A stretch of 64,000 nucleotides of DNA from Pseudarthrobacter sp. NIBRBAC000502770 (GCF_006517815.1 NZ_CP041198.1:2666001-2730000), one strand, 5' to 3'. Positions 17,873 to 27,774 are shown, counted from the first letter of the stretch. The notes: generated by a model not told the origin, from the letters alone. Numbers and translations: made by a program.

Positions 17873-18880
17873 ATGAAACAGCCAACAATCCCCTCCCCCG
17901 ACAACGCGAGCAGAAGCTTCGCCACCGACGAACCGCGTACCGACCTCACCACCGGCCGCCCGGCCATCAGCAACAAGCTATGGGCCGGCATGGCCACCGC
18001 GGCGGTGGTGGCCGCAGTGGGCGTCGGCGCACTTGCAGCACCACCGGTGTCCCTTGACGGGAGCACGACGGCGGCGGCCCAGGTGGCGGAGGCCGCCCCA
18101 CCACCGCCCAGCGCCGCGTCCGAACCAAGTGACGCGGCCGGGCCCGGTGCCGCAGCAGTGCCCGCAGCCGCGGCACAGCCGGAAGCACCCGCGGCAGAGG
18201 CGCCCCCTGCCCCGCCAGTGGAACCTGTTGCCGCTCCGGCCCCGGCGCCTGAGCCGGCCCCCGCACCCGAACCTGCGGGTGACCCCAACCTGTACACGGT
18301 GATCCCGGGAGACACCGTGGGCGCGATCGCGGCCGCCCATGGCGTGGACATGAATGCCATGCTGGCCGCCAACGGATTGGGTGCCTTCAGCATCATCTTC
18401 CCGGGCCAGACGCTTCTGTTGACGGGGCCGCCTATCGCCGTCGCCGAGCCCGCACCTGCTCCGGCTCCCGCGGCCGCCCCCGCCGCCGCAGCAGCACCGG
18501 CGGCTGCACCGGCACCCGCCCCGGCTCCCGTCGTCGTGCCGGCTGCTCCTGCCGTCCGGACCATCTACGTGGCAGGTTCGGGTGGCCAGTCCATGGTGGA
18601 CGCGTGCATCGGGCCGATCCACTACACCCCCAATGATGGATTCTCGCTGTTCATCACCGAGCACGATTTCTGCGGCGGGTGGGCCCGGTTCTCGGGCATC
18701 GGCGTGGGTGAGGCGGTAAGCATCCCGGGTTATGGAACGTACACGGTGACCGGGCGAGGCACGGTCCCGAATCCCGGAACCACCAACGACGTCATCGCGG
18801 TCTTCGGCGGCTTCCCCAGGGCCATCCTGCAGACCTGCATTCCGGGAACCAGCACGATGCTCCTGATCGCGCTGAACTGA
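17873..18880 (+). CDS. Secreted LysM-domain protein with Ala/Pro linkers
   Basis: A 335-residue envelope protein. One hydrophobic segment (about 37-58) acts as signal peptide or anchor after a 35-residue cytoplasmic lead. An Ala/Pro-rich linker follows, then one LysM module near 140-185 (YTVIPGDTVGAIAAAHGVDM through FPGQTLLLTG), which binds peptidoglycan. A second Ala/Pro linker leads to a ~95-residue C-terminal domain with three cysteines (DACIG, HDFCGGW, QTCIPG) that I do not recognise. ATG at 17873 is the first sensible start; no clear ribosome site is visible. Confidence 0.84.
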   Translation: MKQPTIPSPDNASRSFATDEPRTDLTTGRPAISNKLWAGMATAAVVAAVGVGALAAPPVSLDGSTTAAAQVAEAAPPPPSAASEPSDAAGPGAAAVPAAAAQPEAPAAEAPPAPPVEPVAAPAPAPEPAPAPEPAGDPNLYTVIPGDTVGAIAAAHGVDMNAMLAANGLGAFSIIFPGQTLLLTGPPIAVAEPAPAPAPAAAPAAAAAPAAAPAPAPAPVVVPAAPAVRTIYVAGSGGQSMVDACIGPIHYTPNDGFSLFITEHDFCGGWARFSGIGVGEAVSIPGYGTYTVTGRGTVPNPGTTNDVIAVFGGFPRAILQTCIPGTSTMLLIALN

Positions 18881-18898
18881 AGCTCCGGAATTCATGAG

Positions 18899-18943
18899 CT
18901 TGTCCGCGGATCCGAACCTTGAAGGCCCGGATTCGCGGACAAG
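18899..18943. terminator. Bidirectional hairpin terminator
   Basis: 16-nt arms (CTTGTCCGCG GATCCG against its near-complement, one G-T pair) with a 13-nt loop. It lies between the stops of the LysM gene (18880) and the convergent CBS-pair gene (18955). Confidence 0.8.
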
Positions 18944-18954
18944 GGCATGATGCG

Positions 18955-19380
18955 CTACACGGTGTGGCGTTCTGAGATGTGCTCCACCAGTTCACCCACG
19001 CGCTGTTCGGAGTAGTTGCGGGCAATATCGCCCTGGCTGATGATGCCCACCAGTTTGTGGTCCGAGATCACCGGGAGCCTGCGGATCCGGTGCTCCTCCA
19101 TCATGCCGATGGCTTCATCGATGTTGGCATCGGCATCAACGCAGTACGGCTTGCCGGAGGCCAGGTCGCGGGCCATCATCTGTCCGGGGTCGCGGCCGGC
19201 GGCAACGCATTTGAGCACAATGTCGCGGTCGGTGATCATGCCCTTCAACTTGCCGTCGTCACCGCAGATGGGAAGCGCCCCGCAGTCGAGGTCCTTCATC
19301 ATGCGGGCCGCGTCCACAAGGGACTCGTTTTCCCTGATACATCGCGCATCAGTGGTCATGAATTCACGTACGGCACTCAC
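18955..19380 (-). CDS. CBS-pair domain protein
   Basis: A 141-residue protein made almost wholly of two CBS modules: FMTTDARCIRENESLVDAAR to MITDRDIVLKCVA, and PYCVDADANIDEAIGMMEE to LVGIISQGDIARN. Such stand-alone pairs sense adenine nucleotides or NADH and regulate a partner; the partner is unknown. GTG at 19380 is chosen because AAGGAGG sits exactly 5 nt upstream. A longer open frame exists only because it reads through the neighbouring tRNA gene. Confidence 0.88.
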   Translation of the reverse strand: MSAVREFMTTDARCIRENESLVDAARMMKDLDCGALPICGDDGKLKGMITDRDIVLKCVAAGRDPGQMMARDLASGKPYCVDADANIDEAIGMMEEHRIRRLPVISDHKLVGIISQGDIARNYSEQRVGELVEHISERHTV

Positions 19381-19525
19381 TGAATCCTCCTTCATCGATG
19401 GGAAATATCGACGCAGGGCATCGGGGCACATGCGCCGATGCTGCCAGATTACGCCCGCACCACCATGGTGTCGACGGCGCAGCGACGCCCTGCCGGAAGG
19501 CTGCGCGGTGGATCCAGGGCAACGA

Positions 19526-19561
19526 AAAAGCCTCCGGAACCTGATGGTTCCGGAGGCTTTT
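19526..19561 (-). terminator. Terminator downstream of tRNA-Tyr
   Basis: Perfect 16-nt arms (AAAAGCCTCCGGAACC) around a 4-nt loop, followed on the minus strand by a short T run. It lies 7 nt after the 3' end of tRNA-Tyr. Confidence 0.85.
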
Positions 19562-19568
19562 CCTTGGG

Positions 19569-19650
19569 TGGCAGATGAGGGATTCGAACCCCCGTAGGCG
19601 TTGCCAGCTGATTTACAGTCAGCCCCCTTTGGCCGCTCGGGTAATCTGCC
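19569..19650 (-). tRNA. tRNA-Tyr (GUA)
   Basis: Acceptor arms GGCAGAT/ATCTGCC pair perfectly. The anticodon stem GCTGA/TCAGC encloses CTGTAAA with anticodon GTA. A long variable arm marks class II, as expected for bacterial tRNA-Tyr, and the T-loop reads GGTTCGAATCC. The discriminator is A, followed by CCC, so CCA is not encoded and must be added after transcription. Confidence 0.95.
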
Positions 19651-19815
19651 GAACTTCAAAAGAAGTACCCGCCGATGCAGTGTTCGGAAGGAACGTTTCC
19701 GGCCCTTTCCGCTTCAGTAACCGCGGGCAAGACAACTTTACAGAACTTCCGGCGAAGAATCGAATCGGGGGCGCCACCGCCGCAAAACCGGCAAAACGGC
19801 GCGGAATTCCAGCCG

Positions 19816-20067
19816 TCAGCCCTCCCCCAGGATCCGTCCTGCCAGCTTGGCTTCGAAGCTCAGGGCCTGCTCCTCAGTGATCTGGTTCAGCTGCACGGCC
19901 CGCTGCAGGTCTGCCCGCACGCCATCCATCCGCGACGAGGCGTCGGCCACGGGGCTGAAGACAATTGAAGCCGCCACGGCAGCGGCCGCCACCGAAGACG
20001 CCGCCGCTGCCACCGCCCCTGCTGCTGTCGTAGTGCGGGTAACGTATCGGGCGGCTTTGCGGTGCAT
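19816..20067 (-). CDS. Small exported alanine-rich hypothetical protein
   Basis: An 83-residue protein I do not recognise. A basic N-terminus (HRKAARYVTR) leads into an Ala/Val-rich helix (about 13-38) that could be a signal peptide ending near SPVADA. The mature part is a short charged helix (MDGVRADLQRAVQLNQITEE). ATG at 20067 is supported by AAGGGA 6 nt upstream. The 165 nt between this gene and tRNA-Tyr holds nothing else I can name beyond the tRNA promoter region. Confidence 0.62.
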   Translation of the reverse strand: MHRKAARYVTRTTTAAGAVAAAASSVAAAAVAASIVFSPVADASSRMDGVRADLQRAVQLNQITEEQALSFEAKLAGRILGEG

Positions 20068-20250
20068 GGTGTTCCCTTCAACTGCGGTCCATCTGCTCCA
20101 ACTCTCGCCAGCCCGCCTTCGTTCCCCCGGTGCGTCCGCTGAGAGGGAACTGTGAATGGGCCGCCCCCACCGGCCCGGGCATCCGTATTAGGCTGGATGC
20201 CAGTGATCCAGGCCCTGTATCCGCGGGGCTCCCATCAACAAAGGAGAGTC

Positions 20251-20742
20251 ATGGCAGGCGAGTCAACGTTCGACGTCGTAAGCAAAGTGGACAAGCAGGA
20301 AGTGGCCAACGCGCTCAACCAGTCCCAGAAGGAAATCGCCCAGCGCTATGACTTCAAGGGCGTTGGCGCCGAGATCGACTTCAGCGGCGAGAAGATCCTG
20401 ATGAAGGCCAACTCGGAAGAGCGCGTGAAGGCCGTCCTGGACGTCTTCCAGTCCAAGCTGATCAAGCGCGGCATCTCACTGAAGTCCCTGGACGAGGGGG
20501 AACCCTACGCCTCGGGCAAGGAGTACCGCCTGGAGGCCTCCATCAAGGAAGGTATTGCCCAGGACCTGGCCAAGAAGATCAACAAGCTCATCCGCGACGA
20601 AGGGCCCAAGTCGGTCAAGTCGCAGATCCAGGGCGACGAACTGCGCGTGTCCTCCAAGTCCCGCGACGACCTGCAGGCCACCATGGCCCTGCTGAAGGAC
20701 TTCGAGGAAGCCGACCTGCAGTTTGTGAACTTCCGCAGCTAG
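20251..20742 (+). CDS. yajQ: YajQ-family nucleotide-binding protein
   Basis: A 163-residue protein with two RNP-like ferredoxin folds, matching the YajQ/UPF0234 family over full length. STFDVVSKVDKQEVANALNQ opens it, RYDFKGVGAEIDFSGEKI is the first core, and VKSQIQGDELRVSSKSRDDL the second. Family members bind nucleic acids or cyclic-di-GMP in other bacteria. ATG at 20251 follows AAAGGAGAG. A TAGGCT near 20190 could be the -10 of a promoter with a ~50-nt leader. Confidence 0.93.
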   Translation: MAGESTFDVVSKVDKQEVANALNQSQKEIAQRYDFKGVGAEIDFSGEKILMKANSEERVKAVLDVFQSKLIKRGISLKSLDEGEPYASGKEYRLEASIKEGIAQDLAKKINKLIRDEGPKSVKSQIQGDELRVSSKSRDDLQATMALLKDFEEADLQFVNFRS

Positions 20743-20786
20743 CCCTTCCCGCCGTCGTTCCCGACGCGCAACCCGTTGGACGACAC

Positions 20787-20835
20787 GCAAAAAGGCTGGC
20801 GCACCCCGGATTCGGGGCGCACCAGCCTTTTTTGC
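20787..20835. terminator. Bidirectional hairpin terminator
   Basis: About 22-nt arms (AAAAAAGGCTGGYGCRCCCCG with two wobble pairs) around a GATT loop. Terminal A and T runs suit termination both after yajQ and after the convergent htpX. Confidence 0.85.
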
Positions 20836-20908
20836 GCGTCACAGGTGACCATGCGCGTCGGCAGAGCAGGTGCGCGTCGCCACGCGGGGTCCGAAGGCGG
20901 GTTCCCGG

Positions 20909-21775
20909 CTACAGCTGGCGGCCCGCCATCCGCTCCAGCCGGGCAATCCGGTCCCGCATGGGCGGGTGGGTGGCGAACAGCTTGTTCATGGCGCCGCCGC
21001 GGAAGGGGTTGGCGATCATCAGGTGCGAGGCGTTGACCAGCCGCTGGTCCTGCGGCAGCGGGGCAATGCCGACGCCGCGCTCAATCTTGGCCAGGGCTGA
21101 GGCGAGCGCCAGCGGATCCCCCGTGAGCTGTGAACCGTCCTCGTCGGCGTCGTACTCCCTGGTTCGCGAGATGGCCATCTGGATCAGCGAGGCAGCAAAG
21201 GGCGCCAGCAGTGCCATGGCGATCATGGCCAGCGGGTTGGCGTTGCGCCGGTCACCGCCGCCGAAGAACAGGAGCATCTGCCCCACCGACGTGATGACGC
21301 CGGCGACGGCTGCGGCCACGGACGAGGTGAGGATGTCGCGGTTATACGCGTGCATCAGCTCGTGGCCCAGGACGCCGCGGAGTTCGCGGGCATTGAGGAG
21401 CTGAAGGATGCCCTCGGTGCAGCAAACGGCGGCATTCTGCGGGTTGCGTCCGGTGGCGAAGGCGTTGGGGTTCATGGTGGGCGAGACGTAGATCCGCGGC
21501 ATGGGCTGGTTGGCACGCGTGGAGAGCTCGCGGACAATCTGGTACAGCTGCGGCGCCTGGGCTTCGGTCACCGGGAAGGCCTGCATGGAGCGGATGGCGA
21601 TCTTGTCGCTGTTCCAGTACCCGTAGAACGTGGTGCCGACGCCGACCAGGGCCATGATCCAGATGGGCGCCGAACTGCGGGTCCCTACACCGATCAGTCC
21701 GCCCAGGCCCAACAGCACCGCCCACAGCACGCCGAACAGTGCCGCGGTCTTCAGGCCATTGTGATGGTTGTGCAC
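20909..21775 (-). CDS. htpX: HtpX-like membrane zinc metalloprotease (M48)
   Basis: A 288-residue integral-membrane protease. Two helices lie near residues 9-28 and 33-50. The zinc motif [10 protein letters not shown] and the third-ligand segment EYDADEDGS are both intact, with two more helices between them. It degrades misfolded membrane proteins in other bacteria. GTG at 21775 is chosen for its AAGGAGG 4 nt upstream; upstream in-frame sequence lies in the previous gene. It follows the MFS gene by 28 nt on the same strand. Confidence 0.92.
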   Translation of the reverse strand: MHNHHNGLKTAALFGVLWAVLLGLGGLIGVGTRSSAPIWIMALVGVGTTFYGYWNSDKIAIRSMQAFPVTEAQAPQLYQIVRELSTRANQPMPRIYVSPTMNPNAFATGRNPQNAAVCCTEGILQLLNARELRGVLGHELMHAYNRDILTSSVAAAVAGVITSVGQMLLFFGGGDRRNANPLAMIAMALLAPFAASLIQMAISRTREYDADEDGSQLTGDPLALASALAKIERGVGIAPLPQDQRLVNASHLMIANPFRGGAMNKLFATHPPMRDRIARLERMAGRQL

Positions 21776-21803
21776 GTTTCCTCCTTGCTTAAGGAACGGC
21801 TTG

Positions 21804-23075
21804 CTAGGGCACCGGGTTCCGGGCATCGTACTTCCGGAAGCCGGGCTGCAGTTTTGCCGCCAGCCACGCCCCCGCGATGCACAGCACACCGCCAACCAGC
21901 AGGACCCAGCCCTCATTCAAAAGCTTAGTCGCGCCGCCGGCCAGCAGGTCCCCGATCCGCGGCCCGCCGGCCACCACCACAATGAACACGCCCTGAAGGC
22001 GTCCGCGCAGGTGGTCGGGCGCCGCGGCCTGGAGGATGGTGTTGCGGAAGACGCTGCTGATGGAGTCGGCGATCCCGGCCAGGGCGCAGCAGGCGGCCGC
22101 GGGCAGCAGCCACAGGGTCACCGCACCGTCCGGCGCCGGCCCCGCGAGGAGCACCACCAGCCCGAACGCGCCGATGGACGCGCCCCACCCCATCACGGAG
22201 ATGACGACGGCGGTCCCCTGGCGGCGCACGCTGCCCAGCGGGCCGGAGAACAGGCCCGCCAGGAAGGCCCCGACGGCGGTGCAGGCCAGCAGGATGCCCA
22301 CGGTGGCCTCGCCGCCGCCGATCATAAGGGCGGCAACGGCGGGCAGGAGGGCCCGCGGCTGGGCAAGGATCATGGCCACGAGGTCGATGATGAAGGTCAT
22401 CCGGAGGTTGGGCCGCGTTCCCAGGAAGCGGAATCCTTCAATCACGGAACGGATTCCTACTTTGCTGCGGGTACCTGCCGGCGGCATCGGCGGCAGCCGG
22501 TAGACAGCCCACAGGACGAACGCGAAGCTGGCGAAGTCGATGGTGTAGGTCCAGCCGAACCCCAGCCACGCCACCAGGACACCGGCCAGCAGCGGCCCGG
22601 CGGTCATGGCAAGGCCAAGCGACAGCATGCTCAGGGCGTTGGCGGCCGGCAGGAGTTCCTTGCGGATGAGCATGGGGATGATGGCGCTCCGCGCCGGCTG
22701 GTTGATGGCCTGGGCCCCGCTTTGCAGCGCCACCAGCAGGTACAGGACCCACACGTTGCCCAGCTGCACCCAGGCCTGCAGCGCGATCAGGCCGGTGGTC
22801 AGCCAGAGCACGGTGGTGGCCAGCAGGGCAATGCGCCTGCGGTCGTGGGCGTCGGCAATGGAGCCGCCCATGAGTCCACCGAAAACCAGGGGAACCAGCG
22901 CGAACATGCCGAGGAGGCCCACATAGAAGCTGTCCTGCGTCAGGCGGTATACCTCCAGGCTTACGGCCACCAGGGTGAGTTGGCTGCCGACGGCGGACAC
23001 TGCCGATCCCAGCCACAGCCGGCGGAATGCGGGGCTTTCCCTGAGCGGCGTGACATCGGCAAGTAATTTCCCCAC
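21804..23075 (-). CDS. EntS-like MFS transporter
   Basis: A 423-residue major facilitator with about 12 helices. [20 protein letters not shown] and the [15 protein letters not shown] loop motif place it near the MFS_3/EntS group of drug or siderophore exporters. GTG at 23075 has no Shine-Dalgarno, but TACTGT at 23082-23087 ends 6 nt before it. It is divergent from furA-katA across 80 nt containing a Fur-like palindrome, so iron or peroxide control is possible. Confidence 0.83.
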   Translation of the reverse strand: MGKLLADVTPLRESPAFRRLWLGSAVSAVGSQLTLVAVSLEVYRLTQDSFYVGLLGMFALVPLVFGGLMGGSIADAHDRRRIALLATTVLWLTTGLIALQAWVQLGNVWVLYLLVALQSGAQAINQPARSAIIPMLIRKELLPAANALSMLSLGLAMTAGPLLAGVLVAWLGFGWTYTIDFASFAFVLWAVYRLPPMPPAGTRSKVGIRSVIEGFRFLGTRPNLRMTFIIDLVAMILAQPRALLPAVAALMIGGGEATVGILLACTAVGAFLAGLFSGPLGSVRRQGTAVVISVMGWGASIGAFGLVVLLAGPAPDGAVTLWLLPAAACCALAGIADSISSVFRNTILQAAAPDHLRGRLQGVFIVVVAGGPRIGDLLAGGATKLLNEGWVLLVGGVLCIAGAWLAAKLQPGFRKYDARNPVP

Positions 23076-23115
23076 TCCGTAACAGTAATGGCCGACACGG
23101 CCAGGTTAGCCGCAC

Positions 23116-23140
23116 CTTATTGTGAGTTGCTCAAAATAAG
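23116..23140. promoter_or_regulatory. Fur-family operator upstream of furA-katA
   Basis: Inverted repeat CTTATTGTGAG-TTG-CTCAAAATAAG, 11-nt arms with one mismatch. It is centred about 28 nt before the furA start. Its A/T-rich outer arms match the style of FurA/PerR boxes that autoregulate catalase operons. Confidence 0.7.
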
Positions 23141-23155
23141 TGTTTCAATGGAGCC

Positions 23156-23641
23156 ATGACGGAGCACTTTGACGGCCAGGACGCGTGGGCTGCAGCCCTG
23201 CGCGCCCACGGACGCAGGGTGACCAAGCAGCGGCTGGCTGTACTCGCCGCCGTCGAACGCCACCCCCATTCCCCTGCCGAAAGCATCCTTGCCGCCGCCC
23301 GGACCGAGCTGCCGGAACTCACGGCCCAGTCCGTCTACGTGGTCCTCGGCGACCTGACGGACCTGCACATGCTGCGCCGGTTCGAGCCGCCGCACTCCCC
23401 CGCCCTGTATGAGACGCGCGTGGGCGACAACCACCACCACGCCATCTGCATCAGCTGCGGCCGCGTGGAGGATGTGGACTGCGCCGTCGGCCATGCCCCC
23501 TGCCTGACGCCGCACTGGAACCCGGACGCCAAGCCGATGACCATCCAGATCGCGGACGTCATGTACCAGGGCATCTGCCAGGAATGCCAGCAGGCCCAAC
23601 AGCTTCCTCCCCACAGTCCCTCGCAAGAAAAAGAGAAATAG
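23156..23641 (+). CDS. furA: Fur-family regulator (FurA/PerR-like)
   Basis: A 161-residue metalloregulator. The winged helix spans about 10-85 ([20 protein letters not shown] and [20 protein letters not shown]). The metal-sensing part has [12 protein letters not shown] and a CxxC pair (CQEC) near the C-terminus. It sits 7 nt before katA, the arrangement of mycobacterial furA-katG, where the regulator represses the catalase-peroxidase and responds to peroxide. The palindrome upstream is its likely operator. Confidence 0.92.
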   Translation: MTEHFDGQDAWAAALRAHGRRVTKQRLAVLAAVERHPHSPAESILAAARTELPELTAQSVYVVLGDLTDLHMLRRFEPPHSPALYETRVGDNHHHAICISCGRVEDVDCAVGHAPCLTPHWNPDAKPMTIQIADVMYQGICQECQQAQQLPPHSPSQEKEK

Positions 23642-23648
23642 GAGAACA

Positions 23649-25145
23649 ATGACTGCCGTTTCCACAACCCAGTCAGGTGCGCCGGTTACGTCCGACGCTC
23701 ACTCGAAGTCAGTTGGTGCCGATGGTGCCATCATCCTGACCGACCACTACCTCGTTGAAAAGCTCGCCCAGTTCAACCGCGAGCGGGTTCCGGAGCGCGT
23801 AGTGCACGCCAAGGGCGGCGGCGCATTCGGCACGTTCAAGACCACCGAGGACATCTCCAAGTACACCAAGGCCGCGTTCCTGCAGCCCGGCGTCGAGACC
23901 GAGATGCTGATCCGCTTCTCCTCCGTCGCGGGCGAGAACGGTTCCCCGGACACCTGGCGCGACCCCCGCGGTTTCGCCGTAAAGTTCTACACCACCGAGG
24001 GCAACTACGACCTCGTGGGCAACAACACCCCCGTCTTCTTCATCCGCGACGGCATCAAGTTCCCGGACTTCATCCACTCCCAGAAGCGCCTCCCGGGCAC
24101 CCACCTGCGTGACGCCGACATGCAGTGGGACTTCTGGACCCTGTCCCCCGAGTCCGCCCACCAGGTCACCTGGCTCATGGGTGACCGCGGCCTGCCCGCC
24201 TCCTGGCGCGAGATGCAGGGCTACGGCTCGCACACGTACCAGTGGATCAACGCCGAGGGCGAGCGCTTCTGGGTCAAGTACCACTTCAAGTCCAACCAGG
24301 GCGTGAACTCCATGAGCTCCGAGCAGGCCGAACAGCTCGCCGGCTCGGACGCCGACTTCTACATCCGTGACCTGTCCGAGAACATCGCCGCGGGCAACTT
24401 CCCGTCCTGGGACCTGCACGTGCAGGTGATGCCGTACGAGGACGCCAAGACCTACCGCTTCAACCCGTTCGACCTCACCAAGGTGTGGCCGCACGCGGAC
24501 TACCCGCTGATCAAGGTGGGCACCATGGAGCTGAACAAGAACCCGGAGAACTACTTCGCGCAGATCGAGCAGGCCACCTTTGCGCCGTCGAACTTCGTGC
24601 CCGGCATCGCCGCCTCCCCGGACAAGATGCTGCAGGCCCGCATCTTCTCCTACGCGGACGCACACCGCTACCGCGTGGGCACCAACCACGCCCAGATCCC
24701 GGTGAACCAGCCCAAGAACCAGGTCAACAACTACAGCCAGGACGGGCAGGGCCGCTTCCTGTTCAACGCCCCCTCGGTTCCGGTCTACGCGCCGAACTCC
24801 GTGGGCGGCCCGGCTGCCGTGGAGCCGCAGAACCCGGCCGGCGGCTGGGAGAACGACGGCGAGCTCACCCTCTCCGCGCACACCCTGCACGCCGAGGACG
24901 GCGACTTTGTCCAGGCCGGAACGCTGTACCGCGAGGTCTACGACGAGGCCGCCAAGGCCCGCTTCCTGGAGACCATCAGTGGAGCCGTGGGCGGCGTGCA
25001 GAGCCCCGGCATCAAGGAACGCGCCATCCAGTACTGGACCAACGTTGACGCAGAGCTCGGTGCCAAGCTGCGCGCCAACCTCGGCACCGTGGCTGCCCCG
25101 TCGGCGCCCACCTCGGATGCAGAGTCCGCCAACAAGATCGGCTGA
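23649..25145 (+). CDS. katA: Monofunctional heme catalase
   Basis: A 498-residue clade-type small-subunit catalase that dismutates hydrogen peroxide. Catalytic His lies in [15 protein letters not shown], the distal Asn in [13 protein letters not shown], and the heme-ligand Tyr in [16 protein letters not shown]. The [20 protein letters not shown] block is complete. ATG at 23649 follows AGGAGAAC. Co-transcription with furA and the upstream operator imply peroxide-inducible expression. A strong terminator follows. Confidence 0.96.
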   Translation: MTAVSTTQSGAPVTSDAHSKSVGADGAIILTDHYLVEKLAQFNRERVPERVVHAKGGGAFGTFKTTEDISKYTKAAFLQPGVETEMLIRFSSVAGENGSPDTWRDPRGFAVKFYTTEGNYDLVGNNTPVFFIRDGIKFPDFIHSQKRLPGTHLRDADMQWDFWTLSPESAHQVTWLMGDRGLPASWREMQGYGSHTYQWINAEGERFWVKYHFKSNQGVNSMSSEQAEQLAGSDADFYIRDLSENIAAGNFPSWDLHVQVMPYEDAKTYRFNPFDLTKVWPHADYPLIKVGTMELNKNPENYFAQIEQATFAPSNFVPGIAASPDKMLQARIFSYADAHRYRVGTNHAQIPVNQPKNQVNNYSQDGQGRFLFNAPSVPVYAPNSVGGPAAVEPQNPAGGWENDGELTLSAHTLHAEDGDFVQAGTLYREVYDEAAKARFLETISGAVGGVQSPGIKERAIQYWTNVDAELGAKLRANLGTVAAPSAPTSDAESANKIG

Positions 25146-25168
25146 CCTGCCTGCCGGCTGAACTGAAA

Positions 25169-25202
25169 AACACCCCGCCACGGTCATCCGTGGCGGGGTG
25201 TT
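25169..25202 (+). terminator. Terminator after katA
   Basis: Perfect 15-nt arms AACACCCCGCCACGG / CCGTGGCGGGGTGTT with a TCAT loop, starting 23 nt after the katA stop. Confidence 0.88.
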
Positions 25203-25279
25203 CTGCTGTCCGGTCCCGGTTGTGCACATACGGCACCGGGGATCTGGCCGCTGGCGGCCGGCAGCCGTAGGCTCCGTAA

Positions 25280-25915
25280 ATGAACACTTTCGCAGGTATT
25301 CCCCCGGAAGCCTTCCGCTTCTACGCGCAGCTGGAGGACAACAACAACCGCGACTGGTGGCTGGAACACAAGGCAACGTATGACGCCTCGGTCAAGGAGC
25401 CGCTCGCCCTCCTGCTCTCCGAGCTGGAGCCCGAGTTCGGACCTGCCAAGCTCTTCCGACCCAACCGGGACATCCGTTTCTCGTTGGACAAGTCGCCGTA
25501 CAAGACTGCCCAGGGAGCATTTGCCGCACGCCAGGAAGGCGTGGGTTTCTACCTCCAGATCAACGCAGATGGACTGTTGATAGGCGGCGGCTACCACTCC
25601 CACACGCCCGCCCAACTGGCACGGTTCCGCGCCGCCGCCGACGCCTCCGCCAGCGGCGCCGCCCTGCAGGGCATTGTGGATGCCGTGGCAGGGGCCGGCT
25701 TTGCCATCGAGGGTGAGAAGCTGAAAACCGTCCCGCGCGGTTTCGACAAGGACCATCCCCGCGCCGAACTGCTCAAGCACAAATCGCTGTCCGCGGGTGT
25801 CGAGGTGGGCCAGCCGGAATGGGTGTCAACACCGGCCGCGAGGGACCGGATCGCGGAACGGTGGCGGGAGCTGCGGCCGCTCGTGGAATGGGTTGGCCGG
25901 TACGCGGCGCCGTGA
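25280..25915 (+). CDS. DUF2461 domain protein
   Basis: A 211-residue protein of the DUF2461/TIGR02453 family. FYAQLEDNNNRDWWLEHKAT and FRPNRDIRFSLDKSPYKTAQ are the conserved opening blocks, and GFDKDHPRAELLKHKSL is the late one. Biochemical function is unknown. TAGGCT at 25268-25273 ends 6 nt before the ATG and no ribosome site is present, so it is probably leaderless. Confidence 0.9.
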   Translation: MNTFAGIPPEAFRFYAQLEDNNNRDWWLEHKATYDASVKEPLALLLSELEPEFGPAKLFRPNRDIRFSLDKSPYKTAQGAFAARQEGVGFYLQINADGLLIGGGYHSHTPAQLARFRAAADASASGAALQGIVDAVAGAGFAIEGEKLKTVPRGFDKDHPRAELLKHKSLSAGVEVGQPEWVSTPAARDRIAERWRELRPLVEWVGRYAAP

Positions 25916-25972
25916 CCGGAACGCTGCAACAGGGGTACGGGCCGGCAGGAAACCAGGAAGCGCCGGAAACGC

Positions 25973-26006
25973 AACTGCCCGCCCGGCGCAGGCCGGGCGG
26001 GCAGTT
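25973..26006. terminator. Bidirectional hairpin terminator
   Basis: Perfect 15-nt arms AACTGCCCGCCCGGC / GCCGGGCGGGCAGTT around GCAG, between convergent DUF2461 (stop 25915) and permease (stop 26032) genes. Confidence 0.85.
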
Positions 26007-26031
26007 CAGCATCAGCCGGTGAGGCCGGCCG

Positions 26032-27600
26032 TCAGGTCCGGCTCAGCTCATCTTCGTCCGCCGGCTCCACCGAGGAACCGGGTGTTCCGGTAGCCAATGG
26101 GGTGCCGTTGACCGACGCGTTCGCCTCGGCGAAGCGCTCGTTGAGCCGTGAGTGGCGCTGGCCGTACGCGAAGTAGATGGCCAGGCCCAGCACCAGCCAG
26201 AAACCGAAGAAGATCCAAGTCTCCACGGCGAGGTTGGTCATCAGGTACAGGCACAGCACGGCAGACACGATGGGGACCACCTTGCCGAACGGGACGCGGA
26301 ACGCGGGCTTCAGGTCCGGGCGCTTCTTGCGGAGCACCAGGATGCCCAGGCTGACCACGACGAACGCCGACAGGGTGCCGATGTTGATCATTTCCTCGAG
26401 CAGGTCAACGTTGGTCAGGCCCGCCACCAGCGCAACCGCTGCGCCGCAGATGATCTGGAGGCGGGCCGGCGTGGAACGCTTGTCACTGGTCTTGGAGAGG
26501 GCCCGGGGCAGCAGTCCGTCGCGGCTCATGGCCAGCACCACGCGGGACAGGCCCATGAGGAGCACCATGATCACGGTTGTCAGGCCCACGAGGGAGCCGA
26601 AGGCGATGACCTTGGCGGCCGAGGTGTCGCCCACGGCTTCGAAGGCGGTGGTGAGGGTGGGGCTCTTGGCTTCAGCGAGCTGGGTGTAGGACACCATGCC
26701 GGTCAGGGCCAGGGATACGAGGATGTAGAGCAGCGTGACCAGGGCCAGTCCGCCGAAGATGCCGCGGGGCAGGGTCTTCTGCGGGTTCTTCACCTCCTCG
26801 GCAGAGGTGGCCACCACGTCGAAGCCGATGAAGGCGAAGAACACCAGGGCGGCACCGGCGAAGATGCCCATGGTGCCGTACTGGGCGGGAGCGGCGCCGG
26901 TCAGGAAGCCGAAGAAGGACTGCTTCAGGACGTCCGCAGCGCCATTGCCGGCCGTGGGCTCAGCTGCAGGAACGAACGGCGTGTAGTTCTCGAACTTCAC
27001 GTAGGTGAAGCCCACCACGATCACGAACAGCACCACGGCGATCTTGATCAGGGTGAAGATGTTGCCCACGCGGGCGGAAAGCTTGGTGCCCAGCACCAGC
27101 AGCACCGTGAAGATGGCCACGATCAGGAAAGCGCCCCAGTAGAGGTCCACGCCTCCCAGCGAGATGGCCGGCGGGACGTCCAGGCCAGTGAGCGCGAAGA
27201 CCTTGCTGAGGTAGATGCCCCAGTATTTGGCGATCACGGCGGCGGCCGTGAACAACTCGAGGATCAGGTTCCAGCCGATGATCCAGGCAAGGAGTTCACC
27301 CATGGTGGCGTAGGTAAAGACGTACGCGGAGCCGGCCACGGGGATGGCGGTGGCGAACTCGGCGTAGCACATGATGGCCAGCGCGCAGGTGACCGCGGCG
27401 ATCGCGAAGGAGAGCGTCACGGCGGGACCTGCAAAGTTGGCAGCGGCTTTGGCGCCGACCGAGAAGATACCGGCGCCGACAGCAACGGCGACGCCCATGA
27501 TCATGAGGTCCCAGGTGCTGAGGGAACGCTTGAGCTTGCGTCCGGGCTCATCGGCGTCGGCGATCGACTGCTCGATGGATTTTGTCCGCAGAAGGTTCAT
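26032..27600 (-). CDS. APC-family cationic amino acid permease
   Basis: A 522-residue transporter with about 12 helices, close to YfnA/CAT-type amino acid permeases. LKRSLSTWDLMIMGVAVAVG and GAGIFSVGAKAAANFAGPAV are the characteristic first helix, and SAYVFTYATMGELLAWIIGW a second conserved block. MNLLRTKSIEQSI at 27600 fits family starts; the 111-nt extension upstream has no family resemblance and no ribosome site is obvious. Probably imports basic or branched amino acids. Confidence 0.85.
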   Translation of the reverse strand: MNLLRTKSIEQSIADADEPGRKLKRSLSTWDLMIMGVAVAVGAGIFSVGAKAAANFAGPAVTLSFAIAAVTCALAIMCYAEFATAIPVAGSAYVFTYATMGELLAWIIGWNLILELFTAAAVIAKYWGIYLSKVFALTGLDVPPAISLGGVDLYWGAFLIVAIFTVLLVLGTKLSARVGNIFTLIKIAVVLFVIVVGFTYVKFENYTPFVPAAEPTAGNGAADVLKQSFFGFLTGAAPAQYGTMGIFAGAALVFFAFIGFDVVATSAEEVKNPQKTLPRGIFGGLALVTLLYILVSLALTGMVSYTQLAEAKSPTLTTAFEAVGDTSAAKVIAFGSLVGLTTVIMVLLMGLSRVVLAMSRDGLLPRALSKTSDKRSTPARLQIICGAAVALVAGLTNVDLLEEMINIGTLSAFVVVSLGILVLRKKRPDLKPAFRVPFGKVVPIVSAVLCLYLMTNLAVETWIFFGFWLVLGLAIYFAYGQRHSRLNERFAEANASVNGTPLATGTPGSSVEPADEDELSRT

Positions 27601-27774
27601 TAGGGGGTCACAATCCTGGTTTGTGAGGGAAACAGACCTATCAACGGTACTGTCCATCCACTGGACGGTCCCAATCGTCCCGAATAGTGAGACACCCTTA
27701 AGGCCGAACATTCTTCTGTGAACGGGCTCGGGGCCCTCCGGTTGGAGAGCCCCGAGCGTTCTTGATCGAACTTC

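Noticed and set aside
19381..19659. Long N-terminal extension of the CBS-pair gene
   Set aside because: It reads through tRNA-Tyr and its terminator; AAGGAGG-N5-GTG at 19380 marks the real start.
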